48,200 bases of DNA from an uncultured Bacilli bacterium (GTDB lineage Bacteria; Bacillota_I; Bacilli_A; RF39; UBA660). Position numbers and translations under genes: made by a program. The notes below the pieces were generated by a model. That model worked only from the letters and a program-made list of their open reading frames with translations, searched no databases and had not been told where the DNA came from. Shown piece by piece: positions 30,921-42,563 of the stretch (its first letter is position 1; the number at the start of each line of letters is the position of its first letter). The DNA lies in the NCBI GenBank assembly GCA_944358875.1, contig CALVRZ010000008.1:1-48200 (forward strand), read 5' to 3'.

Positions 30921-31980
30921 GTATGATAGATAATGTTATAAAGAACGAAGCTACGGCGACACCGGCAAGACCAACAATAACAATAGCGGCAGTGGTTATA
31001 TAACCGGCGGTTGATGTTGGGAATGGTAAACCATGTTTTTTGGGTTTAAGTGTTCTTGTTTTGCCTAAACTTTGTTGGATTTCTTCACTAGTATGTTGAC
31101 CCTGCAACTGACTAAGGTTAGTTCTAAAAGCTCTTACATTATCGGGCTTGGTTGATAATACTGTACTAACTCTTTCATCAATGCGATCACAAGCATTAGG
31201 ATCAGGGTTAAAAGTTCTGTTTATAAATGTAATTCCTTCAACTTGACTAGGTGTTGATGTTTCTTTTGATTCTTCCTGTTTAGGCTCCTTAGTTTGTTCT
31301 TCAGAAGTAACTTGATTATTATGATTGGTAATTTCCACATGATGAGTTGACTCTGGTACAGGAATACTTTGGGGTTCAAAAATAATAGGTGATGGTGATA
31401 CAGGAACTGGTCCTGGAGCCGCCGTTGGGAAATCAACGGGAGCGTTAAGGGTTGCTTTAGGATGTATTTCTTCAGGGAAAAGACTTGTCTCTAAAGCTTG
31501 TTGAAGATTACTTTCTTTACTAATATCTAACTCTGGTATATTGGCTTCATGAGAGGCTTTTATTTCTTCTTCTAACTTGGAAATAGCACTTGCAAGTTTA
31601 CTAATATTCTCTTTTGTACTGGTAAAGAGATAGGCTTCAATAATAGTAAAATTAGATGGTTCTACTTGACCCCCAAAAGAAGTAATAGTTAAATTTTCAG
31701 GTAGTTTTTCAGGATTAATTTTACCTGTTACAAGAACTTCTTCTAACACGTCTTTAATGGTACTATTTATTAGATTTTTAGTCTCTTTATCAGTTAAGTC
31801 ATTTATGGTTATTACTCCATTATTAGAACTATTTATTTGAGAAATAAAGAGGTTATCACTTTTTTCATCACGTCTTATACTATAGATAAGATAGTTTTGG
31901 GCATTTAATGATATGGTAAAGACGGGAACAGCAGTTCTTGCTTTATTTTTTTCGTCTGTTAAAGTGAATTCATTATTCAT
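30913..31980 (-). CDS. Tail-anchored protein with DUF1292-like N-terminus
   Basis: 355 aa. Residues 1-95 (VPVFTISLNAQNYLIYSIRRDEKSDNLFISQI...NLINSTIKDVLEEVL) resemble the upstream 87-aa protein and the DUF1292 pattern, in which a short beta-rich unit is followed by a helix. A helical region (110-150) and a long Pro/Glu/Ser/Thr-rich linker (165-260, with APGPVPVSPSPIIFEPQSIPVPES) follow. After another helical region comes a single C-terminal membrane helix (about 328-352). No signal peptide, so the bulk is cytosolic and tail-anchored. Function unknown. It overlaps the 87-aa gene by eight bases. Confidence 0.6.
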   Translation of the reverse strand: MNNEFTLTDEKNKARTAVPVFTISLNAQNYLIYSIRRDEKSDNLFISQINSSNNGVITINDLTDKETKNLINSTIKDVLEEVLVTGKINPEKLPENLTITSFGGQVEPSNFTIIEAYLFTSTKENISKLASAISKLEEEIKASHEANIPELDISKESNLQQALETSLFPEEIHPKATLNAPVDFPTAAPGPVPVSPSPIIFEPQSIPVPESTHHVEITNHNNQVTSEEQTKEPKQEESKETSTPSQVEGITFINRTFNPDPNACDRIDERVSTVLSTKPDNVRAFRTNLSQLQGQHTSEEIQQSLGKTRTLKPKKHGLPFPTSTAGYITTAAIVIVGLAGVAVASFFITLSIIQK

Positions 31981-32236
31981 GATTTAGGCCTCCTTGAATA
32001 ATATCTTTAAAGATATTAATGACTTTTTTTCTTTCTTCTAAATTCTCAATTGTTCTAATATGATCAATACCATCATTATCTCTAATAAGATAAGAGATAA
32101 GAATCTTACTTTCATTTCTTTCATAATCTTCAACAGAATAAATGATATACTCTTGATCACTACCATTTATTTTAAAAACAGCGATGGGATCTCCTTCTTT
32201 GAATTGTAAATTTTCGTTTAATAAAGTAAATTTCAT
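31973..32236 (-). CDS. DUF1292-like small cytosolic protein
   Basis: 87 aa, ATG 32236 after AGGAGG at ten bases. GDPIAVFKINGSDQEYIIYSVEDYERNESKILISYLIRDNDG is a compact strand-rich unit ending in an amphipathic helix (ERKKVINIFKDII). It fits the DUF1292 (YrzB) type of small Firmicutes protein, function unknown. Its downstream neighbour begins with a similar unit (QEYIIYS versus QNYLIYS), so the pair probably arose by duplication. It is first in a two-gene operon with its own promoter. Confidence 0.6.
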   Translation of the reverse strand: MKFTLLNENLQFKEGDPIAVFKINGSDQEYIIYSVEDYERNESKILISYLIRDNDGIDHIRTIENLEERKKVINIFKDIIQGGLNHE

Positions 32237-32263
32237 TGTATCTATGCCTCCTATTGTAATTAT

Positions 32264-32292
32264 AGTATAGCATATTATTTTTTTAAATTCAA
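32264..32292 (-). promoter_or_regulatory. Promoter of the DUF1292-like operon
   Basis: Minus strand TTGAAT (32292-32287), 17 bp, TATACT (32269-32264), with TGC before the -10. Confidence 0.6.
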
Positions 32293-32359
32293 TAATATTT
32301 TTAGTTTTTAGTTAACCTAAAAAAGAAAAATGACTATGATAGTTACCCCTAGTAAATGG

Positions 32360-33730
32360 TTAAGATATTTTTTTTACTTTGGCAAGAGTAGCTTCGTTTT
32401 GTCTTTGACTAATTATAAATTGATCATTTAGGATTTTTACTTTATTTTTGTTATGAATTAATGTGTCTTCTAATTCTTGTAGAGTTGTTATTTCACTAAA
32501 TTCTTGTCTGAATTTTCTTAGATTAGCAAGGGAATCATCAATTAGATTAGCAATACTGTCTAGGTTAGCAAGGCTTGCTGCGATTTCACTACGGTAATCT
32601 TGGGCGGTATATTTTATTTCTTTAATTTTTTTGATGGTATATTTTTTTCTAGGACGAAATAATTCTCTTAAAGTTATAGCTTGAAAGGCAACATTAGCAA
32701 GGGGATTTTTGAATGGTTTAGTGAATAAGAGTGATAGATATAATAATTTTAGATGGGGAAAGATATGAGAAGTTTTTTCTTGAAGTTGAGTTACTTCTAT
32801 TTCTTGTTTTTCTATTTTGGTTACAACTTGGTTTAATTTTTCTAGAAGATGATCTTGTTCTTCTATTTGGGCTATTATTTCTTCACTTACTTGAAAAAGG
32901 GTGTCACTTTCTTGAGCTAAGAAAGTAAATTCATTATCTCTTTCTAAATAATTATCTAATTTATCTTGTTCTTCAGTAAGTAATATTTCAATATTATGAT
33001 CTAATTCTAATAATTCTTGATAAATTTGGTCATAGTAATTAACTCTTTTGATAATTTCAGGCATGTCGATGGTACTTTCAGTAATCATTTTTTCTAATTG
33101 GATGATATCTTGATAGAGGCTTTTATTATCTAGTTCTAAGAGATCATAACGGTGATCATAATTTGTAAGGCGGAAAAATTCTTCTTTTATCTTGGTTAAA
33201 CGATCTTGTAACTCTTGAATTATTATTAAGTTTTTTTCACATTCTTCTTGAGTAACATTATGGGAACTTTCTTCCTTAGTCTTAGTATAAATTTCCTCGA
33301 TTAGTTCTAATTCACAAGTATATTTTTCGATTTGCATTGTTAACTTTAAAATGATTGACTGTTCTAGTTCCTTTTGCTTATTTTTGGGGAGTTTTTCTTG
33401 AGATAATTGGTTTTTTATAATGGAAGATGATGATCTTGGTGGGAGATTATTCTTTTTAGTTTCAACGATAGTTCCTTTTTTTCTTTTATTATGAGAAAAG
33501 TTGTTATACATATTATTTTTTAATGTCTCTTTATTATGATTTTTGGCTTTATTTTCAGTTTGATTTAGTTTTTGATGTTTCTCGTTTGTAACACTAACAT
33601 TAAATGATGATGTTTTTTTGTGATCCGATTTACTATTATTTTTATTATCAGTATATTTTTTCTTACGAAGACGATTGATACGCATTAATCTTAATCTTTC
33701 TTGAAATTTACTATATTTTGCATGAGCCAT
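32360..33730 (-). CDS. Long coiled-coil protein, unknown
   Basis: 456 aa from ATG 33730 (AAGGTGAT upstream; a GTG nine bases earlier overlaps that site). Residues 1-120 are very basic and disordered (MRINRLRKKKYTDNKNNSK). About 130-320 is an almost unbroken Glu/Gln/Leu-rich coiled coil. A short hydrophobic patch, HLKLLYLSLLFTKPFKNPLANVAF (about 342-365), may be a membrane-binding loop, and another coiled coil ends the protein. The basic head and long rod suggest a structural or DNA-/ribosome-associated factor; no family recognised. It starts 72 bp after rpoC, beyond the rpoC terminator. Confidence 0.7.
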   Translation of the reverse strand: MAHAKYSKFQERLRLMRINRLRKKKYTDNKNNSKSDHKKTSSFNVSVTNEKHQKLNQTENKAKNHNKETLKNNMYNNFSHNKRKKGTIVETKKNNLPPRSSSSIIKNQLSQEKLPKNKQKELEQSIILKLTMQIEKYTCELELIEEIYTKTKEESSHNVTQEECEKNLIIIQELQDRLTKIKEEFFRLTNYDHRYDLLELDNKSLYQDIIQLEKMITESTIDMPEIIKRVNYYDQIYQELLELDHNIEILLTEEQDKLDNYLERDNEFTFLAQESDTLFQVSEEIIAQIEEQDHLLEKLNQVVTKIEKQEIEVTQLQEKTSHIFPHLKLLYLSLLFTKPFKNPLANVAFQAITLRELFRPRKKYTIKKIKEIKYTAQDYRSEIAASLANLDSIANLIDDSLANLRKFRQEFSEITTLQELEDTLIHNKNKVKILNDQFIISQRQNEATLAKVKKIS

Positions 33731-33774
33731 ATTTATCACCTTTTTATATGTTAATTAATTATTATTTTTTTGTC

Positions 33775-33803
33775 AAGAAAAAAGAACCACATAAGTGGCT
33801 CTT
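33775..33803 (-). terminator. Terminator after rpoC
   Basis: Minus strand AAGAGCCAC (33803-33795) pairs with GTGGTTCTT (33790-33782), one G-U pair, loop TTAT, then TTTTTTC. It overlaps the rpoC stop by two bases. Confidence 0.85.
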
Positions 33804-36800
33804 AATCGATAAATTCTTCTTCTAAGGCTTCTGATGCATCATCATCAAAGAATTCTTTTTCTAATGAATAATCGATATCCATATATTCTTTAGCACCAGT
33901 TCCCGCTGGAATTAACTTACCAATAATAACGTTTTCTTTTAGACCATGTAAGTTATCAACTTTACCTTTGACAGAAGCTTCAGTTAAGATTCTTGTTGTT
34001 TCTTGGAATGATGCTGCTGATAAGAATGATTCCGTTTGAAGGGATGCTTTGGTAATACCTAATAAGATTGGTTGACCAATAGCTGGTTTTTTACCTTGAA
34101 TAATAACATCGCGGTTACCTTCAGTGAATTCATTTAATGATACAGTTGTACTTGGTACAAAGTTAGTATCACCAGCATCCATAATTCTGATTTGTGATAT
34201 CATTCTTCTGGCGATTAATTCGACGTGTTTGTCAGAAATATCAACACCTTGAGAACGATATACTTTTTGAACTTCTTTTAAGATATATTGTTGAACAGTA
34301 TTTGGATCAGTTACAGCAAGTAATTCTTTTGGACTAACGTTACCTTCAGTTAAACGGTCACCTGCGGATACTTTATCACCTTTTTCAACACGTAATTTGG
34401 CACCATAAGCAGTAACGTGTTCACGTATTTCATTATCATTTTTGATATAAACATGGAATTTGCCTGATGATTCTTCAATTTTTTGAACAACACCATCAAT
34501 TTCAGAAATAGTTGCTTTTCCTTTTGGTGTACGAGCTTCAAATAATTCTTCAACACGAGGTAAACCTTGAGTGATATCGGATCCGGCAACGCCACCAGTA
34601 TGGAAGGTACGCATTGTTAATTGGGTACCTGGTTCACCAATAGATTGCGCTCCCATGATACCAACGGCTTCACCGATTTCAACAATGTTACCAGTGGCTA
34701 AGTTACGGCCATAACATTTACGACAGATACCATGGTTAGTACGACATGTTAGACCAGTGCGGATAGTTACTTCTTGGATACCCGCTTTGACGATCTTGTC
34801 GGCAATAGCTTCCGTGATATATTCATTTTTATCAATAATTGTTTCTTTTGTTTCTGGGTTAATTACTTTCTTATTAGTGTAACGGCCAACGATACGATCA
34901 TATAATGATTCGATGACATTACCATCTTTCTCATCGATGAAGGCACTGACAGTTACACCTTGAGTTGTACCACAATCGTCTTCACGAACGATGACATCTT
35001 GAGCAACATCAACTAAACGTCTAGTCATATATCCTGAATCGGCAGTCTTTAAGGCTGTATCGGCACTACCTTTACGAGCACTGTGGGTTGATAAGAAGAA
35101 TTCTGAAACGGATAATCCATCTTTAAATGATGATAAAATTGGAATTTCAATTGTTTCACCATTTGGTTTAGCCATCAATCCACGCATACCTGCTAATTGG
35201 ACGAAGTTGGAAATTGATCCACGAGCTTTAGAGTTCATCATGATGAAGAGGGAATTGTCTTCCATTTCATCACTCTTAGCATAAGTTTCTAGTTCTTTTT
35301 GGATTTCTTCTTTAGCTTTGGTCCAAACTTCAATAACTAGTGATAATCTTTCTTGATCGGTAATTAAACCACGTTGGAATTGTTTAGTAATTTTATTGAT
35401 TTCTTTTTGGCTATCTTCAATGATTTGATCTTTGTTTTTACTTGTAACAATATCAGAGATAGCAACAGTAATACCTGAATATGTTGAATATTTAAATCCT
35501 AAATCTTTTAGTTTATCTAGGAAAATTGATGTTTCTGTAGTTTTGTAACGTTTAAACATTTGAGCAATTAATTTTTCTAGGGTTCCTTTACTGAATGGAG
35601 CAGGTCTTGGAATTTCTTTGATTCGCTCAGGAATGTTTTCACCATAAGGAATAAAGTATTTATCTGGAGTAGCTCCTTCAATATTTTCACTAGTTGGTTC
35701 ATTAACATATGGGAATGAATCTGGTAGGATTTCATTAAAGATAATTTTACCTGCAGTTGTTACAAAGTATTTATCTTTATGACAGTCTAAGAAGACTTTA
35801 TGTTTGAATGAGTTAACAGGAACCGCGATTCTTGTATGAAGGGTTATTTCGCGACGTTGATAAGCCATTAGGGCTTCATTAGTATCTTTAAAGACACGTC
35901 CTTCGCCATCTTCGCCGTTTTTCTCCATTGTTATGTAATAGTTACCTAAGATCATATCTTGAGATGGAGTAACGATTGGTGATCCATCTTTTGGTGATAG
36001 GATATTGTTAGCACCTAACATAAGGATACGAGCTTCAGCTTTAGCTTCTTCAGATAGGGGAACATGGACAGCCATCTGGTCACCATCGAAGTCGGCATTG
36101 AAACCAGTTGTTACTAATGGGTGTAAGCGAATGGCTTTACCGGAAATTAGTTTTGGTTCGAAAGCTTGAATTCCTAAACGGTGAAGAGTAGGGGCACGGT
36201 TTAACATAACAGGGTGCTCTTTGATTACTTCTTCAACAACATCCCAAACTTTAGGATCGGCACTTTCAATCATACGTTTTGCAGATTTGATATTATTGGC
36301 TATTTCTTTAGTTACTAAACCATTAATGATATGTGGTTTAAATAATTCAAGAGCCATTTGTTTTGGTAATCCACATTGATACATTTTTAGGTCTGGTCCA
36401 ACGACGATAACAGAACGACCTGAATAGTCAACACGTTTACCTAATAGGTTTTGACGGAAACGTCCTTGTTTTCCTTTTAACATACTAGATAATGATTTTA
36501 ATGGGCGGTTGCCTGGTCCGGTTACACTACGGCCACGACGACCATTATCGAAGAGTGCATCGACAGCTTCTTGTAACATACGTTTTTCGTTTTGGACGAT
36601 GATTGATGGCGCTCCTAATTCGATTAGTTTCTTTAAACGATTATTTCTATTGATAACACGACGATATAAATCATTTAAATCACTAGTAGCGAATCTACCA
36701 CCATCTAGTTGGATCATTGGTCTTAATTCTGGCGGAATTACAGGAATAACATCTAAAATCATCCATTCTGGTTTGTTACCTGATGTTACGAAAGAGTTGA

Positions 36801-37437
36801 TAGCATCTAATCTTTTAACTAGTCTTGTTCTTCTTTGACCAGTTGCGCCTTCTAATTCTTTTTGGATTTCTTCTAATTCTTTATGAACGTCTACTTGTTG
36901 TAATAATTCTTTAATAGCTTCAGCACCCATACCCACTTTGAAAGTATTTCCATATTTTTCATAATAAATGCGATATTCTTTGTCAGATAGTATTTGTTTT
37001 TTAATAAGTGGCGTTGATCCTGGATCTATTACAACATAAGAGACAAAGTAAATTACTTCTTCAAGGTCACGAGGAGACATATCTAGGCATAATCCGATAT
37101 ATGATGGCATACCTTTAACAAACCAGATATGACTAACGGGACTTGCTAATTCGATATGACCCATACGTTCACGACGAACCTTTGATTTTGTTACTTCGAC
37201 ACCACAACGATCACAGACAATATTTTTGTATCTTAATCTTTTGTATTTACCACAAGAACATTCATAATCTCTTGTTGGTCCAAAGATTTTTTCACAGAAT
37301 AAGCCATCACGTTCTGGTTTTAAAGTACGATAGTTAATGGTTTCTGGTTTTAATACTTCACCATAAGACCATGAACGGATTTTTTCAGGAGAAGCGATCC
37401 CTATTTTTAGAGCTTTAAATTTATTAGCTTCTAGCAT
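33802..37437 (-). CDS. rpoC: RNA polymerase beta' subunit
   Basis: 1211 aa, full length. The zinc-binding start has [22 protein letters not shown]. The catalytic loop [12 protein letters not shown] (about 447-458) carries the three Asp that bind magnesium. The second zinc site is CGTTQG...[13 protein letters not shown], and [16 protein letters not shown] marks the trigger-loop region. It is the catalytic subunit of transcription together with RpoB, whose stop overlaps this ATG (TAATG). The C-terminus has an acidic end ([16 protein letters not shown]). Size and order are as in other Bacilli, without the large insertions of proteobacterial subunits. Confidence 0.98.
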   Translation of the reverse strand: MLEANKFKALKIGIASPEKIRSWSYGEVLKPETINYRTLKPERDGLFCEKIFGPTRDYECSCGKYKRLRYKNIVCDRCGVEVTKSKVRRERMGHIELASPVSHIWFVKGMPSYIGLCLDMSPRDLEEVIYFVSYVVIDPGSTPLIKKQILSDKEYRIYYEKYGNTFKVGMGAEAIKELLQQVDVHKELEEIQKELEGATGQRRTRLVKRLDAINSFVTSGNKPEWMILDVIPVIPPELRPMIQLDGGRFATSDLNDLYRRVINRNNRLKKLIELGAPSIIVQNEKRMLQEAVDALFDNGRRGRSVTGPGNRPLKSLSSMLKGKQGRFRQNLLGKRVDYSGRSVIVVGPDLKMYQCGLPKQMALELFKPHIINGLVTKEIANNIKSAKRMIESADPKVWDVVEEVIKEHPVMLNRAPTLHRLGIQAFEPKLISGKAIRLHPLVTTGFNADFDGDQMAVHVPLSEEAKAEARILMLGANNILSPKDGSPIVTPSQDMILGNYYITMEKNGEDGEGRVFKDTNEALMAYQRREITLHTRIAVPVNSFKHKVFLDCHKDKYFVTTAGKIIFNEILPDSFPYVNEPTSENIEGATPDKYFIPYGENIPERIKEIPRPAPFSKGTLEKLIAQMFKRYKTTETSIFLDKLKDLGFKYSTYSGITVAISDIVTSKNKDQIIEDSQKEINKITKQFQRGLITDQERLSLVIEVWTKAKEEIQKELETYAKSDEMEDNSLFIMMNSKARGSISNFVQLAGMRGLMAKPNGETIEIPILSSFKDGLSVSEFFLSTHSARKGSADTALKTADSGYMTRRLVDVAQDVIVREDDCGTTQGVTVSAFIDEKDGNVIESLYDRIVGRYTNKKVINPETKETIIDKNEYITEAIADKIVKAGIQEVTIRTGLTCRTNHGICRKCYGRNLATGNIVEIGEAVGIMGAQSIGEPGTQLTMRTFHTGGVAGSDITQGLPRVEELFEARTPKGKATISEIDGVVQKIEESSGKFHVYIKNDNEIREHVTAYGAKLRVEKGDKVSAGDRLTEGNVSPKELLAVTDPNTVQQYILKEVQKVYRSQGVDISDKHVELIARRMISQIRIMDAGDTNFVPSTTVSLNEFTEGNRDVIIQGKKPAIGQPILLGITKASLQTESFLSAASFQETTRILTEASVKGKVDNLHGLKENVIIGKLIPAGTGAKEYMDIDYSLEKEFFDDDASEALEEEFID

Positions 37438-40400
37438 TAGAAATCACCTCCTATTTTTTTTGATTCTTCTTCGATATCGTCCTCAATTTCATCTTCGAAA
37501 TCTTCTTCTTCTAATTCTTCATCATCTATCTCTTCTTCGATAGAATCATCAATATCTTCATCTAATTCATCAAAGATATCTTTTGATGGAATTTCTATTT
37601 CTTCGGCGATTGGTTTATCGTCTTCATCTTCTTCTCTTTCTAAGTCCTTAAATTCGACTTCTTCGTCATTGTTATTAATGACGGATATATCTAAGCCTAG
37701 AGCTTGGAATTCTTTGATTAATACTCTAAATGCTTCTGGTACACTTGGATCTGGTAAAGTGGTTCCTTTAACGATTGATTCATATAATTTAACACGACCA
37801 ATAACGTCATCTGATTTATATGTCAATATTTCTTGAAGAACATGGGATGCTCCGTATGCTTCAAGAGCCCAGATTTCCATTTCTCCAAATCTCTGACCAC
37901 CGAATTGAGCTTTACCACCAAGTGGTTGTTGTGTTACTAATGAGTATGGTCCTGTTGATCTTGCGTGTAATTTGTCATCAACCATGTGATGTAATTTAAT
38001 CATGTACATGACACCAACACTGACACGATTATCAAATGGTTCACCAGTACGACCGTCATATAAAACAGTCTTTCCGTCTTCATCCATGCCAGCTTCTTTC
38101 ATCATAGCCATGATGTCTTCTTCTTTAGCACCATCTAATACTGGTGTAGCTACATGAACGCCTAATTTTTTAGCAGCCATTCCTAGATGTAATTCTAGAA
38201 CTTGACCGATGTTCATACGAGATGGTACACCTTGTGGGTTTAACATGATGTCAACAGGTCTTCCATCTGGTAAGTATGGCATGTCCTCAGATGGTAAGAT
38301 AAGGGAAATAACACCTTTGTTACCATGACGTCCAGCCATTTTATCTCCGACTTGGATTTTACGTTTTTGAATGATATAAACACGAATTACCTTGCTAACA
38401 CCACTTGGTAAATCATCATTGTCATCTTTGGTATAAACTTTAACATCGTGAACAATTCCTTCACCACCATGAGGGACGGTTAGGGAAGAGTTACGAACTT
38501 CTCTGGTTTTTTCACCAAAAATAGCATGTAATAATTTTTCTTCGCTGGTTAGATCGGCCATTCCTTTTGGTGTTACTTTACCAACAAGGATATCGCCTTC
38601 TTTTACTTCAGTACCAATTTTGATGATACCATTTTCATCAAGATTTTTTCTAGCATCTTCACTGACATTTGGTATGTCACGTGTTATTTCTTCTGGTCCT
38701 AGTTTGGTATCACGACATTGGATTTCATAATCTTCTATATGTAATGATGTATAAACATCTTCTTTAACTAATCTTTCATTCATGATAACCGCATCTTCGA
38801 AATTGTATCCGTTGAAAGTCATGAAAGCTACGACAACGTTTTTACCTAGAGCTAGTTCGCCCATGTCGGTACTTGGTCCATCAGCGATGACTTGTCCACG
38901 ATGGATTTTGTCTCCTGCGCGGACGATTGGACGATGGTTAGCTGTTTCACCTTGGTTAGAACGTTCAAAATTAGTTAAATGATAAACGTCTTTGCCTTTG
39001 GCATTTTTGACTTCAATGCGTTTAGCATCGACATATTCGACGATACCATCAGCTTTGGCAACAACGACAGCACCACTGTCTTTAGCGGCAACATATTCAA
39101 CACCAGTACCAACGTATGGGGCTTCAGTTGTAAGTAATGGTAAGGCTTGACGTTGCATGTTGGCACCCATAAGGGCACGGGTTGCATCATCGTGTTCCAA
39201 GAATGGAATTAAACTAGTTGTAACTGATACAACTTGTTGTGGTGATACGTCAATATAATCAACTTGGTCAACAGGAATTAAAACATTTTCACCACGATGA
39301 CGTCCTGCGACAATGGAATCGGTTATTTCATTATCGTCATTGACATTAACAGTGGCTTGAGAAATGTAAAATTCTTCTTCTTGATCCGCGGTTAAATATT
39401 CAACTTGATCAGTTAATTTTCTATTTTCGACTTTACGATATGGTGTTTGAATGAAACCATATTCGTCAACTTTGGCATAACTTGCTAATGATGTAATCAA
39501 TCCGATATTTTGTCCTTCTGGTGATTCGATTGGACATATTCTTCCATAGTGAGAAGCGTTAACGTCACGAACTTCCATACCAGCACGATCACGTGATAAT
39601 CCACCTGGTCCTAAAGCTGATAGACGACGTTTGTGAGTTAATTCGGCGATAGGATTGACTTGATCCATGAACTGTGATAATTGGCTACTACCAAAGAATT
39701 CTTTTAAAACAGCTGTTACGGGTCTTATGTTAATTAATGTTTTAGGGGTAACTGTTTCAATATCTTGGGTTGTCATACGTTCACGAATAACTCTTTCCAT
39801 ACGACTTACACCAACTTTAAATTGGTTTTGTAATAATTCTCCTACTTGACGGATACGACGGTTTCCTAAGTGGTCGATTTCATCATCATGACCGATACCT
39901 TCAAGTAAATTTAAGTAATATGATACTGATGCATAAACATCAGAAATAGTTAATTTTTTAACATCGATGGTTTGATCGTTACCTATTACTTTAACCTTTT
40001 TCTTAGGGTCAACATTAGAGTAAACATACATTTCTTGAACAATATTATGACTATCTAATTCTTGGTTAATAGTAACTTCTTTGCGACCATAACCTCCATC
40101 AAGATATTCTTGTAATTCATTTAAAATATCTTTAGTAATTTTTGTACCTTCTGGTATTTTTACTTCGCCATCAACAACGACATCTTCGGCGATGACATTA
40201 TTTAAGAGACGATCTGATATAGCTAGACGTTTATTGAATTTGTAACGCCCAACTTTAGCTAAATCATAACGGAAATTATCAAAGAATCTAGTTATTAATT
40301 GGTTCTTTGAGCCATCTAAAGTGATTGGTTCACCTGGTCTTAATTTTTCGTAAATTTCGATTAATGCTTCATCAGTGTTCTTAGTTGAATCTTTTTCAAT

Positions 40401-41060
40401 AGTATTTTTTAGATATTGGTCGTTACCAAATACTTCTAAGATTTCATCGTTAGAAGACAAACCAAAAGCTCTTAATAAGGTTGTTAATGGTACTTTTCTT
40501 GTTCTATCAATGCGAACATAGATAACCTCTTTAGCATCGATTTCATACTCCAACCATGTTCCGTGAGATGGAATAATTTTAGATGCGTAAACGGGTTTAC
40601 CATTCTTATCAATTTCTTTGGAAAAATATACACTAGGTGATCTTACTAATTGAGATACAATAACTCTTTCGGCACCATTAATGATGAAGGTACCACTTTC
40701 TGTCATTAAAGGCATATCTCCTAGGAAAATCTCTTGTTCTTTTACTTCACCTGTTTCATTGTTAAACAATCTTGTTTGAACTTTTAAAGGTGCTGCATAA
40801 GTGATTTGACGATCTTTACATTCTTTGATGGAATATCTTGGTGTGTCAAATGAATAATCACTAAACTCGAGTGTCAAACTACCTGAAAAACTCTCAATTG
40901 GGGAAAATTCCTCTAATACCTCTTTGATTCCTTTTGTTCTGAACCATTCATATGATTCAGTTTGAATTTGCAATAAATTGTCAAGTTCCAATGAATTTTT
41001 GATCATAGAAAAGTTTCTTCTTTTTCTATAATCACCGCTTTGTTTTAACTTATAAGCCAT
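37437..41060 (-). CDS. rpoB: RNA polymerase beta subunit
   Basis: 1207 aa, full length to GDF. The rifampicin pocket (about 455-490) reads [31 protein letters not shown] in two blocks. The residues at E. coli Asp516, His526 and Ser531 are all kept, so the target looks rifampicin-sensitive; E. coli Asn518 is Val here. The active-site region shows [15 protein letters not shown] and [12 protein letters not shown]. The last about 60 residues form a strongly acidic Asp/Glu tail longer than in Bacillus. Two-gene operon with rpoC behind its own promoter; rplL ends 450 bp upstream. Confidence 0.98.
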   Translation of the reverse strand: MAYKLKQSGDYRKRRNFSMIKNSLELDNLLQIQTESYEWFRTKGIKEVLEEFSPIESFSGSLTLEFSDYSFDTPRYSIKECKDRQITYAAPLKVQTRLFNNETGEVKEQEIFLGDMPLMTESGTFIINGAERVIVSQLVRSPSVYFSKEIDKNGKPVYASKIIPSHGTWLEYEIDAKEVIYVRIDRTRKVPLTTLLRAFGLSSNDEILEVFGNDQYLKNTIEKDSTKNTDEALIEIYEKLRPGEPITLDGSKNQLITRFFDNFRYDLAKVGRYKFNKRLAISDRLLNNVIAEDVVVDGEVKIPEGTKITKDILNELQEYLDGGYGRKEVTINQELDSHNIVQEMYVYSNVDPKKKVKVIGNDQTIDVKKLTISDVYASVSYYLNLLEGIGHDDEIDHLGNRRIRQVGELLQNQFKVGVSRMERVIRERMTTQDIETVTPKTLINIRPVTAVLKEFFGSSQLSQFMDQVNPIAELTHKRRLSALGPGGLSRDRAGMEVRDVNASHYGRICPIESPEGQNIGLITSLASYAKVDEYGFIQTPYRKVENRKLTDQVEYLTADQEEEFYISQATVNVNDDNEITDSIVAGRHRGENVLIPVDQVDYIDVSPQQVVSVTTSLIPFLEHDDATRALMGANMQRQALPLLTTEAPYVGTGVEYVAAKDSGAVVVAKADGIVEYVDAKRIEVKNAKGKDVYHLTNFERSNQGETANHRPIVRAGDKIHRGQVIADGPSTDMGELALGKNVVVAFMTFNGYNFEDAVIMNERLVKEDVYTSLHIEDYEIQCRDTKLGPEEITRDIPNVSEDARKNLDENGIIKIGTEVKEGDILVGKVTPKGMADLTSEEKLLHAIFGEKTREVRNSSLTVPHGGEGIVHDVKVYTKDDNDDLPSGVSKVIRVYIIQKRKIQVGDKMAGRHGNKGVISLILPSEDMPYLPDGRPVDIMLNPQGVPSRMNIGQVLELHLGMAAKKLGVHVATPVLDGAKEEDIMAMMKEAGMDEDGKTVLYDGRTGEPFDNRVSVGVMYMIKLHHMVDDKLHARSTGPYSLVTQQPLGGKAQFGGQRFGEMEIWALEAYGASHVLQEILTYKSDDVIGRVKLYESIVKGTTLPDPSVPEAFRVLIKEFQALGLDISVINNNDEEVEFKDLEREEDEDDKPIAEEIEIPSKDIFDELDEDIDDSIEEEIDDEELEEEDFEDEIEDDIEEESKKIGGDF

Positions 41061-41134
41061 TAATTTTTCACCCCTATGCCTAATATTTTTTAATAAAAGA
41101 TCTCACGACAAAAAAGACGTGTTACCAATATATA

Positions 41135-41163
41135 ATACTATCAGTATTTTAGGGAAAAGTCAA
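41135..41163 (-). promoter_or_regulatory. Promoter of rpoBC
   Basis: Minus strand TTGACT (41163-41158), 17 bp, TAGTAT (41140-41135), with TGA before the -10. The leader to rpoB is about 70 nt. Confidence 0.65.
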
Positions 41164-41215
41164 TTCTTTTTTGAAAAGTTTTTAAAATTTTATCGCATGG
41201 CGTCCCTCAGTATGC

Positions 41216-41253
41216 AAAAAGTAACTTATTATTTAAAACAAATTACTTTTTTT
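41216..41253. terminator. Hairpin in the rplL-rpoB gap
   Basis: AAAAAGTAA (41216-41224) pairs with TTACTTTTT (41243-41251), with an 18-base loop and T- or A-rich flanks both ways. The remainder of the 450-bp gap (41254-41457) is AT-rich and holds no gene, no rsmC/ybxB-like ORF and no repeat that I can see. Confidence 0.45.
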
Positions 41254-41457
41254 CTATTTATTTAATTTTTTATTTTTGGTTTGGTAAAAACAGGAATTTA
41301 ACGTTAAGTCAATATTTTCTAACACTTTTTTAAATATGAATCGATATTTCTTATTTTTAGCAAAGCTTTATTTTAAGTTATTTAAGTTTTTAAATAAATA
41401 TTATTTCTTTGATTTTATTATTCTTCTATAGTTATCCTCTCAATACTACTTATTTGT

Positions 41458-41492
41458 AAAGAAAAAAGCTACACATTTTTTTGTGTAACTTT
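41458..41492 (-). terminator. Terminator after rplL
   Basis: Minus strand AAAGTTACACA (41492-41482) pairs with TGTGTAGCTTT (41475-41465), one G-U pair, then TTTCTTT. Confidence 0.75.
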
Positions 41493-41509
41493 GATTTGAA
41501 CTAGTTAAA

Positions 41510-41878
41510 TTATTTTAATTCAACAGTAGCTCCAGCTTCTTCGAATTGTGCTTTAAGTTGTTCAGCTTCAGCTTTGTCAACGCCTTCTTTAACGTTACCA
41601 CCATTGTCAGCGATATCTTTAGCTTCTTTTAATCCTAAACCAGTGATATCTCTTACGATTTTGATAACAGCAATCTTGTTAGCACCAGCAGAAGTTAAAA
41701 CAACGTTTACTTTTGATGGTCCTTCTTCAGCTGCTCCTGCAGCAGGTGCTGCTGCTACGGCAACGGCACTTGGATCTACTCCAAATTCTTCCTTCATTGC
41801 ATCTACTAATTCTTTGATTTCAAGAATTGTCATTTCTTTTAAAGCACTAATAAATTCATCTCTTGTTAATTTAGCCAT
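41510..41878 (-). CDS. rplL: Ribosomal protein L7/L12
   Basis: 122 aa. The N-terminal dimerisation helices ([29 protein letters not shown]) and the Ala/Gly/Pro hinge ([18 protein letters not shown], about 38-55) are followed by a C-terminal factor-binding domain ([25 protein letters not shown]). It forms the ribosome stalk on L10 and recruits translation GTPases. Length is normal. It follows rplJ by 24 bp with AGGAGG before it; transcription ends at the hairpin downstream, so rpoBC is mainly separate. Confidence 0.98.
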   Translation of the reverse strand: MAKLTRDEFISALKEMTILEIKELVDAMKEEFGVDPSAVAVAAAPAAGAAEEGPSKVNVVLTSAGANKIAVIKIVRDITGLGLKEAKDIADNGGNVKEGVDKAEAEQLKAQFEEAGATVELK

Positions 41879-41902
41879 TTTATATTCCTCCTTAATTTTT
41901 TA

Positions 41903-42394
41903 TTAATCTTCTTTTTCTTTTGCGTATAGATCTAAGCAAATTGATAGATCTCTAACAACACCAATTAAACCACCGGCAAGCATAGTAAGTAATCCTTCGC
42001 GTGATGGAATTTCGGCGTATTGTTTTAATTCTTCTAAACCAGCGATTTTGCCATCGACGATACCCGCTTTTAACTCTAGGGCTTCATGGTTTTTTGCAAA
42101 ATCACTAACGATTTTAACAGGTGCTAATTCGTCTTCAGAAAAGGCGATGGCATTTGGTCCTGTTAAGGCATCTTCAAGTTTGTAGTCAGAGTCTTCAAGA
42201 GCTCGTCTTACTAAAGTATTTTTATATACTTTGTATTCTGAACCTGATTCTCTTAAAGATCTTCTTAGTTCAGTTACTTCTGAAACAGTTAGACCACGGT
42301 AGTCGAAAATAACAACTGATTTTGCTTTATCAAATTTGTCTTTGATTTCAGAAACAACTTGTGATTTTTTTTCAATTGTTTTTGCATTTGCCAT
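41903..42394 (-). CDS. rplJ: Ribosomal protein L10
   Basis: 163 aa. KKSQVVSEIKDKFDKAKSVVIFDYRGLTVSEVTELRRSLRESGSEYKVYKNTLVRRALE is the typical rRNA-binding N-terminal domain, and the C-terminal helix (about 130-163) carries L7/L12 dimers. It is the stalk base of the 50S subunit and the known autoregulator of its own mRNA leader, which is visible just upstream. Confidence 0.98.
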   Translation of the reverse strand: MANAKTIEKKSQVVSEIKDKFDKAKSVVIFDYRGLTVSEVTELRRSLRESGSEYKVYKNTLVRRALEDSDYKLEDALTGPNAIAFSEDELAPVKIVSDFAKNHEALELKAGIVDGKIAGLEELKQYAEIPSREGLLTMLAGGLIGVVRDLSICLDLYAKEKED

Positions 42395-42415
42395 TGTAAT
42401 ACTACCTTCCTTTCT

Positions 42416-42517
42416 TTATGCCAAGTTAAAACCCTCGTTAAACCGAGGGTAAAATTTTTATATATTTTATTCCTCGGTAAGATTTTTAAACTTTCGTCCT
42501 TACTGTCTTTGGCATAA
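42416..42517 (-). ncRNA. L10 leader (autoregulatory 5' UTR of rplJL)
   Basis: The transcript carries TTATGCCAA (42517-42509) and TTGGCATAA (42424-42416), which close the structure over about 85 nt. Inside are AGACAGTAAGGACGA, CTTACCGAGGAAT and a hairpin ACCCTCG/CGAGGGT. This matches the L10 leader of Firmicutes, in which the L10-L12 complex binds the RNA and lowers expression. The promoter is directly upstream. Confidence 0.75.
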
Positions 42518-42534
42518 TATTTCTTTGTTTTTTT

Positions 42535-42563
42535 ATTATATACTATTTATAACTATTTGTCAA
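42535..42563 (-). promoter_or_regulatory. Perfect consensus promoter of the L10 leader and rplJL
   Basis: Minus strand TTGACA (42563-42558), 17 bp, TATAAT (42540-42535). The -35 box lies inside the 3' end of rplA. Confidence 0.85.

Noticed and set aside
41574..41906. Plus-strand ORFs across rplL, rplJ, rpoB and rpoC
   Set aside because: They lie antisense to highly conserved genes and carry no start signals.
42416..42517. A T-box or other riboswitch before rplJ
   Set aside because: No TGGNACCGCG antiterminator motif; the layout and closing stem fit the L10 leader.
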